Counted from the first letter of the stretch, positions 27,307-36,000 are shown. The stretch is 53,082 nucleotides of DNA from Spirochaetes bacterium ADurb.BinA120 (GCA_002069125.1 MVZN01000017.1:1-53082); one strand, 5' to 3'. Program-made: numbers and translations. Notes: a model not told the origin generated them from the sequence alone.

Positions 27307-27657
27307 TCATGTCCGGCGAATACTTATCGAGAGACTTCCCGGATTTTCCTTCTCTATCTCCTCGAGCCCCGCGAGCATCGTATCGATGATTACATTGAGC
27401 GAATTTCTTCGGGATTCATCGAGCCCGTCAAGCTCTATACGTGACTCAAGAAACCCCTCTCCGTGGTCCAGATCCTGTCGTATCCCCGCGACCTTCGTTA
27501 TTGCGACAAGCGCGGTTTGGGTTATCGCCGAAATCCCCGCGCATACTACATCGTTTCCACTTGCTCCGAATCCGGAATGACCTTCCACCCGAAGCATCAG
27601 CCTTTTATTCTCGCCCCCCGAAACCGCGGCGATGCGTTCGAGAGTGACGCGGACCAC
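27307..27657 (-). CDS. prp: Prp-family cysteine protease (ribosomal-processing, DUF464)
   Basis: The 116-residue product matches Prp/YsxB, which in Firmicutes cleaves the N-terminal extension of L27. The active-site segment reads GHSGFGASGNDVVCAGIS, with both the catalytic His (residue 27) and Cys (residue 39) in the expected 11-residue spacing. It sits in the usual place between rplU and rpmA, 4 bases after the rplU stop. The start is GTG at 27657; there is no strong ribosome-binding site, so coupling to rplU is likely. The neighbouring L27 has no extension to cleave, so its substrate here is unclear. Confidence 0.9.
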   Translation of the reverse strand: MVRVTLERIAAVSGGENKRLMLRVEGHSGFGASGNDVVCAGISAITQTALVAITKVAGIRQDLDHGEGFLESRIELDGLDESRRNSLNVIIDTMLAGLEEIEKENPGSLSISIRRT

Positions 27658-27661
27658 CGTA

Positions 27662-27976
27662 TTACTGCAGCGCGAGGTCCTGAATCTTGACCTGCAGATA
27701 GCGGGGCCTAAAGCCCAGTGTGCGGGTGTAGTTCTTTCTCCTCTTGAACTTCACTCCGCGCACCTTTCTGCCTTTTACCTCTCCGAGTATCGAGGCCGAA
27801 ACCTTCACGTTGCCCAGGTAGGGCTTGCCGACCATGATCTTTTCGCCGTCCACCAGCATGAGCACCTTTTCGATGGCGAGCTTGTCCGTTTTGCCCTTAA
27901 GCGTCCTGTCGACATTTAGCACCATGTCTTTTTCGATCTTATACTGCTTGCCGCCTATTTCAACGATCGCATACAT
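27662..27976 (-). CDS. rplU: 50S ribosomal protein L21
   Basis: The 104-residue L21 is a 23S rRNA-binding protein of the large subunit. The opening MYAIVEIGGKQYKI and the C-terminal KRRKNYTRTLGFRPRYLQVKI are diagnostic. It is the first gene of rplU-prp-rpmA-obg-proB. A hairpin and the CAT-anticodon tRNA lie directly upstream on the same strand, so the operon could partly depend on read-through from the tRNA promoter. AAAGGA precedes the leader about 30 bases upstream, and GGGTAAG is closer to the start. Confidence 0.97.
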   Translation of the reverse strand: MYAIVEIGGKQYKIEKDMVLNVDRTLKGKTDKLAIEKVLMLVDGEKIMVGKPYLGNVKVSASILGEVKGRKVRGVKFKRRKNYTRTLGFRPRYLQVKIQDLALQ

Positions 27977-28023
27977 TGTTTTCTTACCCTGTTATCCTGA
28001 AATGTCCTTTCCGATATAATAGC

Positions 28024-28044
28024 AAGGGGAGCCTGGCTCCCCTT
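28024..28044 (-). terminator. Terminator-like hairpin after the CAT-anticodon tRNA
   Basis: On the minus strand AAGGGGAG pairs with CTCCCCTT around a short loop, 5 bases after the tRNA 3' end. It is followed by TTGCTATTATAT rather than a pure T-run, so termination may be partial and allow read-through into rplU. Confidence 0.55.
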
Positions 28045-28048
28045 TACG

Positions 28049-28122
28049 TGGGCCCACAAGGATTCGAACCTTGGACCCTCTGATTATGAGTCAGATGCTC
28101 TAACCGACTGAGCTATGGGCCC
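28049..28122 (-). tRNA. tRNA with CAT anticodon (probably tRNA-Ile2, or elongator tRNA-Met)
   Basis: A 74-base cloverleaf. The acceptor GGGCCCA pairs with TGGGCCC, the anticodon loop is CTCATAA, the T loop is GTTCGAA and the discriminator is A. CCA is not encoded. It is not an initiator tRNA because the three G-C pairs at the base of the anticodon stem are absent. C4-G69 and C5-G68 are compatible with recognition by TilS (lysidine synthetase), which would make it tRNA-Ile2, but elongator Met cannot be excluded from sequence alone. Confidence 0.93.
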
Positions 28123-28134
28123 CGAAGCGGGGAC

Positions 28135-28164
28135 ACAGTACAACAGTACGCCATTTTACGTCAA
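28135..28164 (-). promoter_or_regulatory. Candidate promoter of the CAT-anticodon tRNA
   Basis: On the minus strand TTGACG (28159-28164), an 18-base spacer, then TACTGT (28135-28140), ending 12 bases before the tRNA 5' end. The position is right for a tRNA promoter. I see nothing else definite in 28165-28284. Confidence 0.5.
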
Positions 28165-28284
28165 CCAAATAATTATGTCCTTTCACTTGTTATAAAAAAC
28201 CCGGTGTGCATTTTACGCATTGCGAAGGGACGCCCGGGACACGCCGACATCGATTATTTAAACCGGCCGAATCCGGCAAGATCG

Positions 28285-28872
28285 TCAATCTCCCCGCTGA
28301 TTTTCCACAACGGCGACATACGGCGAAAGCGAGCGCCCTGATCCGTAATAAAAGCGCTTTTCGTTGATTTCGATCGCGTCATTGTACGCCTCGACCATCC
28401 CCACTACGTGGATAATCGCGGCTATGACGAATAGAAGCCCTGAGACAATCAACTTCGTTTTCTTCTCGGTATCCGATCCATCCCCCAACAGTCCCGCGTA
28501 AAGGTAATAGCCTGATGCGGAATAACCCACAACGGAGAGCAGGCAGAACGAAATCCCCTTGAGGTCCTCTTTCAGATAGATATGCCCCCCGCCGGGGACT
28601 ATAAGCGAGAGCATGCAGGCCAGCCTTGGGTCCTTTTCCTGTGGAACGGCCTTGGAATCCCTGCGCTCCTGGGCTTTCGTTCCGAGCTCGTCATAGTACT
28701 GGGGCGCCGTGCGCTCCCTTCTGCCGGCGGCCTCCTCCACTGTCACCGCGTACAGGGAAGGAAGCAGGTGGAAATGCGCCGTAAAGAATCCAAGCAAAAC
28801 AAGCGCCAGCGTGCGCTTCCATCCGCTTCGTACCCGGCCGTAAGAATCGGCATTGAGATGTCCTGACTTCAT
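28285..28872 (-). CDS. Small membrane protein of unknown function (TM2-like hydrophobic pair)
   Basis: A 195-residue protein. An N-terminal hydrophobic segment (about residues 22-42) is a signal anchor or signal peptide ending near SLYA. A polar stretch follows, then DPRLACMLSLIVPGGGHIYL, which recalls TM2-domain and related small membrane proteins where a Pro-Gly-rich turn precedes paired helices. Two more membrane helices follow (about 103-125 and 136-158). The C-terminal tail is polar. I cannot name a function. GGAG lies 6 bases before the ATG at 28872. It is a single gene between the GGDEF gene and the tRNA; the 102-base gap at 28873-28974 shows nothing definite. Confidence 0.7.
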   Translation of the reverse strand: MKSGHLNADSYGRVRSGWKRTLALVLLGFFTAHFHLLPSLYAVTVEEAAGRRERTAPQYYDELGTKAQERRDSKAVPQEKDPRLACMLSLIVPGGGHIYLKEDLKGISFCLLSVVGYSASGYYLYAGLLGDGSDTEKKTKLIVSGLLFVIAAIIHVVGMVEAYNDAIEINEKRFYYGSGRSLSPYVAVVENQRGD

Positions 28873-28974
28873 TGTCCGCTCCAGTATTCCGTATAAACCG
28901 CGGCCTCGTTCGGTCCCGCGTACTGAAATAAATACGTCCGTTCGAAGCTAATTGCAAGTACTTTTCCGTCTAAT

Positions 28975-30033
28975 CTATAAAAACGAGACCCTGTTTCTGC
29001 CGGTAGCCTTGGATAGATAAAGAGCCTTGTCGGCCCTCTCTATAAGGCTTTTATTGTCCCGGTCCTGGCCCGGCTTGAATTCAGCGATCCCTATAGATAT
29101 GGTGACCCCCAGATTTTCGCCGTCGCACGGCACAAGGGCCTTCTCTACATGCGCGCGGATGCGTTCGGCAACGATGATCGCGGCGTCCCGCGTCGTGCCG
29201 GGAAGCACTACCGCAAACTCCTCGCCGCCGTAGCGCGCGGCAAGGTCTATCTGGCGGACGTTCTGCATCACGATGGCGGCCACGTTTTTAAGCACCTCGT
29301 CTCCGCACGTGTGACCGTACTCGTCGTTGAACTTTTTAAAATGGTCGATATCCATCATTATTAAGGAGAGCGGCGTCTTCTGCCGGACGGAACGCTCCCT
29401 CTCTTCGGCAAGTGCCGCCTGAAAATAATGGTGTATCTTGAGCCTTGTCATCATGTCGGTCGTCGCCATCTCGTAAAGATACGAATTCTGTATGGCAATG
29501 CCGGCGAGCGACGATATATTGATCATAAACTCCTTTTCTGATTCGGAAAAAGGCAGCTCGTTGATTTTCTCCCCCAGGATGATGATCCCGTTGAGCTTCC
29601 CTTTGCCCTGCAGCGGCACGATAAGCGTAGGCATGATGGTATAGAGCGTGTTCATCGCGGGGTCATCGCCGAAAATGGCGACGAAATCCTCCATTGTATA
29701 GCATCGAAGCTTTCGCTCGAGGAAGGCGATCAGGCTTGAATCGACGGCAATTCCGTACTCGATCGTGTGATCGAGTTCGAATCCCTTATAGTTCCTGTGC
29801 AGGACGTAGGCTTCGGAGCCTATGGTTTTTTTGAGGAATATACCCGCCTTGAAAAGCTGCATCTGCCCCATGCAGGTGAGCAGTATCGATTCGATGAGCG
29901 TGTTATAATCGAGGGTGGAGTTCAGCCCCTTGCCTATCTCGATGAGCTGTTTGAGATCGTATATCTTACGCTCGTATTGCTCTATTTCAATAGGCAGTTT
30001 TAACTGAACTTCATATTCTTTATCTTCATTCAT
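28975..30033 (-). CDS. GAF-GGDEF diguanylate cyclase
   Basis: The 352-residue soluble protein has an N-terminal helix-rich linker, a GAF-like sensor domain (about residues 25-175) and a C-terminal GGDEF domain. The active-site loop reads RYGGEEF, a functional variant, and RQID 5 residues upstream is an RxxD inhibitory site, so product feedback is expected. It should make c-di-GMP in response to a small ligand bound by GAF. A GTG at 30051 would add six residues; I prefer the ATG at 30033, with moderate certainty. It lies downstream of hisB-hisA on the same strand, with a GC-rich hairpin at 30061-30080 between, so co-transcription is possible but functionally unexplained. Confidence 0.9.
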   Translation of the reverse strand: MNEDKEYEVQLKLPIEIEQYERKIYDLKQLIEIGKGLNSTLDYNTLIESILLTCMGQMQLFKAGIFLKKTIGSEAYVLHRNYKGFELDHTIEYGIAVDSSLIAFLERKLRCYTMEDFVAIFGDDPAMNTLYTIMPTLIVPLQGKGKLNGIIILGEKINELPFSESEKEFMINISSLAGIAIQNSYLYEMATTDMMTRLKIHHYFQAALAEERERSVRQKTPLSLIMMDIDHFKKFNDEYGHTCGDEVLKNVAAIVMQNVRQIDLAARYGGEEFAVVLPGTTRDAAIIVAERIRAHVEKALVPCDGENLGVTISIGIAEFKPGQDRDNKSLIERADKALYLSKATGRNRVSFL

Positions 30034-30097
30034 CCGGTCGGCACCAGACACATCGAGATAGGCCCGGCCTTTGCCGGCCCACTTGCGCCGTGCGCTT

Positions 30098-30814
30098 TCA
30101 GTATATCGAGAGCGCCTCGGCCGCGTTTACCCGTCCGTCGTAAATGGCCTTTCCGACTATGCAGCCTTTGAGTCCCCGGCCTGCTAGGGCGGCGAGTCTT
30201 TCAATATCCTCCAGGGAGGAAACACCTCCGGATGCAACCAGGGAAACACCCGGCGCCTCGTCAAGGATGTTCTCCATGGCGCGGATATTCGGTCCGCCGA
30301 GCATGCCATCAGTCGATATATCGGTATAGATTATCTCCGTAATGCCTATTTTTTTCAATTCTTTAATTAGGCCAACCGCGTCCACGCCAGTAAGGTTTTT
30401 CCAGCCATGGGTCGCGACCTTCGAGTTCCTGGCGTCCACGCCGGCGACGATGTTGCTTCCATACCGTTCGGCAATGGTCTTGGGATCGCCCTCCAGTACC
30501 GCGGTGCCTAATATGACGCGCTTTATTCCGGCGTCTATATACGCGCGTATCGCGTCCAAATCGCGGATGCCGCCGCCGATCTCAATGGGAATGGAAAGCG
30601 ATTTCTGTATCGTTTTTACAAGATCGAAGCTAACCGGTCTTCCCTCGAATGCGCCGTCCAGGTCGACTACATGTATTAGCCTTGCGCCCAACCGCTGGAA
30701 TTCGAGGGCCTGCTCCACCGGGTCGTCGGAATAAACCGTCTCCTTTTCGGGGTCGCCCTGTATTAGACGTACGCATTTGCCATTCTTTATATCGATCGCC
30801 GGTATTACGAGCAT
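30098..30814 (-). CDS. hisA: Phosphoribosylformimino-AICAR-phosphate isomerase (HisA)
   Basis: Catalyses the ProFAR to PRFAR isomerisation in histidine synthesis. The 238-residue TIM barrel has MLVIPAIDIKNGKCVRL at the start, the catalytic Asp in PAIDI, HVVDLDGAFEG, the second acid in YTDISTDGMLGGPN, and GGVSSLEDI for phosphate binding. The ATG at 30814 follows GAGGAAGG closely and matches family N termini; the longer open frame reads into hisB. It starts 37 bases after hisB ends, without the hisH that often separates them. Confidence 0.94.
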   Translation of the reverse strand: MLVIPAIDIKNGKCVRLIQGDPEKETVYSDDPVEQALEFQRLGARLIHVVDLDGAFEGRPVSFDLVKTIQKSLSIPIEIGGGIRDLDAIRAYIDAGIKRVILGTAVLEGDPKTIAERYGSNIVAGVDARNSKVATHGWKNLTGVDAVGLIKELKKIGITEIIYTDISTDGMLGGPNIRAMENILDEAPGVSLVASGGVSSLEDIERLAALAGRGLKGCIVGKAIYDGRVNAAEALSIY

Positions 30815-30851
30815 GCCTTCCTCGTCGGGCCTATGGGATCTTCGGACCGTT

Positions 30852-31442
30852 TCATGAAATTGTGCCTTTGGTGGAAGGCACAATGCCCCCCAGGCCGGGA
30901 AGGATCGCGCATGCGTTTCCAAGGGCGACCGCAAGGGATTTGAAGATCGCCTCATGAATGTGATGCCGGTTTTTTCCGTAAAAAAGCATTACGTGCAGGT
31001 TCATCTCGGCGTTCGACGCAAACGAGCGCAGAAATTCCAGGGTAAGCTCCTCGCTGTACCTGTTGATATATCCGCTGAGTTCGGGGCCCGTATATAAAAA
31101 ATACGATCGCCCGGAAAGGTCTACCACGCTCATTGCCAGCGCGTCGTCCATCGGAACCGCGGAGTGACCGAATCTGGCGATACCGGCCTTGTCGCCGAGC
31201 GCCTTTTTAAACGCCCTTCCAAGGCATATACCCGTGTCCTCGATGGTATGATGGTCGTCGAGTTCGTAATCTCCGCCGCACGCCATATCGAGAAAGAAAT
31301 GCCCGTGGCGCGCCATAGCGTCGAGCATATGGTCGAAAAACGGCACCCCCGTGCTTATACTCGACTTTTCAATGGAGTCCAACACCAGGCGGATGGAGAT
31401 GTCCGTTTCGGATGTCTTTCGCTTTATCTCGGCTTTTCTCAT
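30852..31442 (-). CDS. hisB: Imidazoleglycerol-phosphate dehydratase (HisB)
   Basis: Catalyses dehydration of imidazoleglycerol phosphate in histidine synthesis. The 196-residue monofunctional enzyme carries both Mn-binding His motifs, DDHHTIEDTGI (about residues 62-72) and NRHHIHEAIFK (about 157-167), and FFDHMLDAMARHG. No fused HisN phosphatase domain is present. TGGAGAA lies 5 to 8 bases before the ATG at 31442. It heads a short hisB-hisA unit; other his genes must be elsewhere. Confidence 0.95.
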   Translation of the reverse strand: MRKAEIKRKTSETDISIRLVLDSIEKSSISTGVPFFDHMLDAMARHGHFFLDMACGGDYELDDHHTIEDTGICLGRAFKKALGDKAGIARFGHSAVPMDDALAMSVVDLSGRSYFLYTGPELSGYINRYSEELTLEFLRSFASNAEMNLHVMLFYGKNRHHIHEAIFKSLAVALGNACAILPGLGGIVPSTKGTIS

Positions 31443-31547
31443 CTATTCTCCAGGGCAAGTCCCTAAAAATGCGCGACGCTCGAAATCCCGGCATATTTAC
31501 CGGTATTCGAAGCCTGCGCCAGGGTATATACGCCATCCATCGAGGTA

Positions 31548-31576
31548 TTCATAATAATATGTCGGCGCACAGTCAA
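31548..31576 (-). promoter_or_regulatory. Candidate promoter of hisB-hisA
   Basis: On the minus strand TTGACT (31571-31576), a 17-base spacer, then TATGAA (31548-31553). The predicted start gives a leader of about 100 bases before hisB. No His-codon-rich leader peptide or T-box is apparent in the leader. Confidence 0.5.
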
Positions 31577-31679
31577 GCTTTAAAATACATACTCAAAGGA
31601 GGCGAAAGCCGGGGCCAAGATCTCAGGACTCCGTATATCGAGATGTTAAAAGGGAAGGATTATGGATTTCAGCGCCGCC

Positions 31680-31717
31680 GGAGGCCCAAAAAATGCCGAG
31701 AGGGGGCCGTTTTTTTC
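31680..31717 (+). terminator. Possible plus-strand terminator upstream of the 6S candidate
   Basis: GGCCC and GGGCC form a 5-bp stem around a long A-rich loop, followed by GTTTTTTTC. No plus-strand gene lies upstream (31443-31680), so either a small RNA ends here or it insulates the downstream RNA gene from read-through. Confidence 0.35.
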
Positions 31718-31744
31718 TTGCTTATTGCGCGGCTCTGTCCCCTT

Positions 31745-31939
31745 AGTAGTAAGCGCCTGCGGTGCCCGTGATAGGAACCTTATATTTTTGAACCAACACT
31801 AAGCGAAAGGGGATCCCCACATCCGCAGGTGGAAATCAGGCCGCCCGAAAGGACGGTAGGTTGAAACAGGCGTGCGGGAACCCACCTGTGATAACAGGTT
31901 CAAGATTTCGCTTCCTACACGGCATTCGCGGGTACTATA
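31745..31939 (+). ncRNA. ssrS: Probable 6S RNA (SsrS)
   Basis: A region of about 190 bases with the 6S layout: a long, bulged terminal stem, an internal bubble and apical hairpins. Pairs seen: TAGTA 31747-31751 with 31933-31937; CCTGCG 31756-31761 with CGCGGG 31927-31932; TGC 31763-31765 with GCA 31922-31924; CGTG 31767-31770 with CACG 31918-31921; TAGGAA 31772-31777 with TTCCTA 31912-31917. On the 3' side, hairpin ACCTGT-GATA-ACAGGT (31884-31899) is followed by TCAAG, like the bubble hairpin and GGUUCAAG of known 6S RNAs, and CGGCA sits in the closing stem. 6S binds sigma70-RNA polymerase and mimics an open promoter. The identification rests on structure and short conserved words, without a covariance search. 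Confidence 0.65.
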
Positions 31940-31954
31940 AAAAGAGAACTGCCC

Positions 31955-32983
31955 ATGGACACCATATTTGGATTCAGGTGGAGAATCGCGGATTATTCGG
32001 AGATCCTTATCGCGCTCCTCGTCGTCGTAGTGGCAATAGCGTTTTTTATACTCTTGCGGTATAACCAGCACCTGAAAAACAAGAAAATCCAGGCCGAGCA
32101 ACTGTTTCTTTTCAAAATCAAACAGCTCGGCCTTACCAACTTCCAGGTCAAGATCCTCGACGGCATCATCCATACCCTCAATCTGGCTGACGCCGGCCTC
32201 ATTCTGGAGGACCCGGGCCTGTTTGAGTCCGCCATCGCCAGGTTTCTAGCCTATCTCAAATCCCGTGGGGAGAAGGTGGACTCTCTCTCTTCGATTTGTC
32301 GCGATCTAATCATAACCTACGAAAAGCTGTACAACCATTCCACCTTTAAGACCCCTCTTCAGTCAATCCAGGAGATGGAGGCCGGGCTGCTCCTTTATAT
32401 TACGACCAGTACAAACTGCACATTCATCGGCAAGATCTCGACCATCGAGGAGGGAAAACTCACCCTCGCAATCTTTAGAAGCGCCCGAGACATCAATATA
32501 CCCGAGGAGGCCGATGCCGATGCCTTTATCTGGAGGACCGGCGACGCCGAGTACAGCTTCAAAACGAGGATCCTGAGCGTTACGGGCAACACCGTCACCA
32601 TATTGCTTCCTGAGGAGTTCAGCAGGGGAAAAGAGGTCCGCCATCCCTACATCGACACCATTATCCCCTGCACCATATCACCGGCGCCTTCGGCGCAGGC
32701 CGAGGCGTCGAAAACCGGGAAAAGCGATGGCGAGCCGCTAAGCGCTGTCATCCACAAGATCCACCAGGACGAGCTTATAGTTCGCACATCCAGAAAGCTC
32801 GACTACCGCCAGTCTTACATCATCAGCTTCGTAATGTCGGATTTCAAAATGAGGATAACCGCGGTGGTCATAGCGGACAGGACAATCCAGGAGGAAAACG
32901 TCCTTTACCTCACCTTCAGATACACCGAGATATCGGAAGCGGCCCGTAGCATCCTGCGAACCTATATCCAGGACCACCTTTAA
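31955..32983 (+). CDS. Membrane-anchored PilZ-like protein with degenerate c-di-GMP motif
   Basis: The 342-residue product has one N-terminal membrane helix (about residues 17-36), a helical region to about 140, a YcgR-N/PilZN-like beta domain (about 145-235, including GKISTIEEGKLTLAI), and a C-terminal PilZ-like beta domain (about 258-325) ending in a helix (AARSILRTYIQDHL). The expected c-di-GMP motifs are poor: the Arg stretch is reduced to GKEVRH, and the D/NxSxxG segment reads KIHQDELIV. It may therefore be a non-binding PilZ, as in some flagellar or pilus proteins. It starts 15 bases after the 6S candidate and faces nifJ across a bidirectional terminator. The assignment is from fold pattern only. 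Confidence 0.6.
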   Translation: MDTIFGFRWRIADYSEILIALLVVVVAIAFFILLRYNQHLKNKKIQAEQLFLFKIKQLGLTNFQVKILDGIIHTLNLADAGLILEDPGLFESAIARFLAYLKSRGEKVDSLSSICRDLIITYEKLYNHSTFKTPLQSIQEMEAGLLLYITTSTNCTFIGKISTIEEGKLTLAIFRSARDINIPEEADADAFIWRTGDAEYSFKTRILSVTGNTVTILLPEEFSRGKEVRHPYIDTIIPCTISPAPSAQAEASKTGKSDGEPLSAVIHKIHQDELIVRTSRKLDYRQSYIISFVMSDFKMRITAVVIADRTIQEENVLYLTFRYTEISEAARSILRTYIQDHL

Positions 32984-32992
32984 TAACCCCGG

Positions 32993-33024
32993 GGGAGCAT
33001 AAAGGATGGGCCCTTTATGCTCCC
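32993..33024. terminator. Bidirectional terminator between the PilZ-like gene and nifJ
   Basis: A perfect 13-bp inverted repeat, GGGAGCATAAAGG and CCTTTATGCTCCC, with a 6-base loop, lies between the convergent stop codons at 32983 and 33037. Short T-rich or A-rich flanks on both sides fit termination in both directions. Confidence 0.8.
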
Positions 33025-33036
33025 TTAAGCCCACTT

Positions 33037-36000
33037 TCAGGAAGAGTAATCGAGCGCCGCAAGCCTGCGGTACATATTATATCGCCGTCGCGCGTCCTCC
33101 TCCGCCGTCTTGAAAAGCTCATCGGCAATATCCGGAAACTCCCGCTTCAGGGAGTAATAACGCACCTCGCCCATCAGAAAATCGCGGAATTTGTCCCATT
33201 GTGGCTCCTTCGAGTCGAGCACAAAGGGGTTTTTGCCCTCCCTCTCCAGCAGCGGATTGTATCGGTAGAGCTGCCAGTAGCCGGATTCTACCGCCCGTTT
33301 CGATTCCTCCTGTGATTTGCCCATGCCGGCCCGAAGCCCGTGGTTGATGCATGGCGAATAGGCAATGATAACGGAGGGACCCGGATAGGACTCGGCCTCC
33401 CTAAGCGCCCTAAGGTAGTGTATCTGGCTGGCCCCCATGGCCACCTGGGCCACATAAACATAACCATAGCTCATGGCCATAAGGCCCAGGTCCTTCTTGC
33501 GTGTCCTCTTTCCCGCGGCGGCGAACTGCGCCACGGCCGCCGCCGGGGTCGCCTTGGAGGACTGCCCGCCCGTGTTCGAATAGACCTCCGTGTCGAGCAC
33601 CAGCAGGTTTACATCCTCCCCGGAGGCAATGACATGGTCGAGCCCGCCAAAACCGATATCATAGGCCCACCCGTCTCCGCCGAACACCCAGACGGACCTC
33701 TTGACGAGATAATCCTTTAAGGGAAGAATCTCTGAAGCGATTTGGCCTCCATCCCTCTCGAGAAGCGGGATTAATGCGGCCGAGGCCGCCTTTGATTTTT
33801 CGGGGTCGTCCCTGCCCTCGAGCCATGCCCCAAGCGCGGCTTTGATCTCCTCCGAGCTTCCGCCCGCGATATAATTCTCGGCTGCGAGCACGATCCTATT
33901 ACGCAGCTTGCTTACACCGAGGAACATGCCGTAGCCGTATTCGGCGGCGTCCTCGAACAGTGAACTGGCCCAGGCGGGGCCGCAGCCCTCGGCGTTGACG
34001 CAATATGGCGTGGCCGGGGCCGAACCGCCGTAGATTGACGAGCAGCCGGTGGCGTTCGCTATCATCATTCTGTCCCCGTAGAGCTGGGTGATGAGCTTGA
34101 TGTAGGGCGTCTCGCCGCAGCCAGCACAGGCCCCGGAGAACTCGAACAGGGGCTTTGCGAACTGGCTCCCCTTTATCGTGGTCTTTTTCATAAGATCGTC
34201 CTTTATGGAAACCTTATGGGCGAAATACTCCCATCGGGGCGCCTCCGCCAATTGCGATTCGAGAGGCTTCATGATGAGGGCTTTCGGTTTGGCCGGACAG
34301 ACATCGGCGCAGTTGCCGCATCCCGTGCAATCGAGCGGGCTTATCTGTATTTTGAAATGCAATCCATCGAGACCTTTCCCCTTCGCCTGGAGGGTAACGG
34401 TACCCTCCGGAACATTGCTAAGCTCTTCCGCGTCGAGAAGAAAGGGGCGGATGACTGCATGGGGGCAGACATAGGCGCATTCGTTGCATTGGATGCAATT
34501 CTCGGGCTGCCATTCCGGAACATTTACGGCGATCCCCCTTTTTTCATAGGCCGTGGTTCCCGGCGGGAAGGTTCCGTCGGCCCGGTCTATGAAGGCGCTG
34601 ACAGGAAGCAGATCGCCTTCCAGATTGTTCATCGGATATACGATCTTCTCGATGAATTCGGGCGCCTTTTCGCCGGCCTGGGCCTTCTGGGGAACGATGT
34701 CCCTCCATTCAGCCGGGATCTTTACCTCCACCACCATGTCTCCGCCCTTTTCAACGGCCGCATTGTTGAGGCTTACCACATCGTCGCCCTTCTTTCCGTA
34801 GGTCTTTTTGATTGCGTCTTTCATGTCCGCAACGGCCTTTTCGTAAGCGATGACTTGCGCCACCCTGAAAAAGGCCGCCTGCATAATCGTGTTTGTTCGC
34901 CCGGACATTCCGATGTCCTCGGCGATCTGCGTTGCGTTTATTATATAGAACCGTATGTTCTTCTCGGCGAGTACCTTCTTAACCGTGTCCGGAAGCCGCC
35001 TTTTGGTCTCTTCGGAGTCCCACAGGCTGTTGAGTAAAAAGGTCCCGCCCTCCTTTATGCCCCTGAGCATATCGTATTTATCCAGATATGCGGGGACATG
35101 GCAGGCTACAAAATCGGGCCTGGTGACTAGGTAGGTCGACCTGATCGGCTTTTCCCCGAAACGCAGGTGTGATACCGTGACCCCCCCGGATTTCTTGGAA
35201 TCGTAGGCGAAATAGGCCTGCGCGAATAGGTTCGTGTTGTCGCCGATGATCTTGATCGAGTTCTTGTTAGCGCCTACGGTGCCGTCCGATCCTACTCCGT
35301 AGAACCGGGCGCTGAATGTGCCCTTCGGCACCACGTCGACGTCGTCCTTTACTGGAAGCGACTTGAATGTGATATCGTCCACTATGCCGATCGTAAAACC
35401 GTCCTTTGGATCGGCGAGCTTCAGGTTTTCGAACACAGCAAGTATCTGGCCCGGAGTCGTGTCCTTGGAGCTAAGCCCGTACCTTCCGCCCACTATTACC
35501 GGCGCGTCCTTTTTGCCGTAAAACAGGCTTTTCACGTCAAGGTAGAGAGGCTCCCCAGTTGCGCCGGGCTCCTTCGTGCGGTCCAGCACCGCGATTCGCT
35601 TTACCGACCCGGGAAACGCTCTGAAGAAATGCTTTTCCGAGAACGGCCTGTATAGGTGTACCTTTATAAGCCCGACTTTCTCGCCGTTCGACACCAGATG
35701 GTCCACTACATCCTGAATGGTCTCCGTGACGGACCCCATGGCTATTATAATATGCTCCGGGTTTTCTGCCCCGTAGTAAACGAAGGGATGATACTGCCGC
35801 CCCGTTAAACGGCTCATCTGCTGCATGTATTCGTCGGCGATGTCGGGAATGGCTTCGTACCAGCGGTTGGATGCCTCTCGGACCTGAAAATAGATATCCG
35901 GGTTCATGGCCGTCCCCCTGGTGACCGGCCGCATGGGATTAAGGGCGTTTTTCCGGAAACGTTCGAGCGCATCCCTGTCAAGAAGCACCGCGAGCTCGTC

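Noticed and set aside
31561-31650. A possible c-di-GMP (GEMM-I) riboswitch
   Set aside because: Short matches exist (GCACAG, AAAGCC, GGGGCC) but the GGCAAACC and ACGCAAAGCC signatures and the second stem are not present, and the GCACAG part overlaps the minus-strand hisB promoter.
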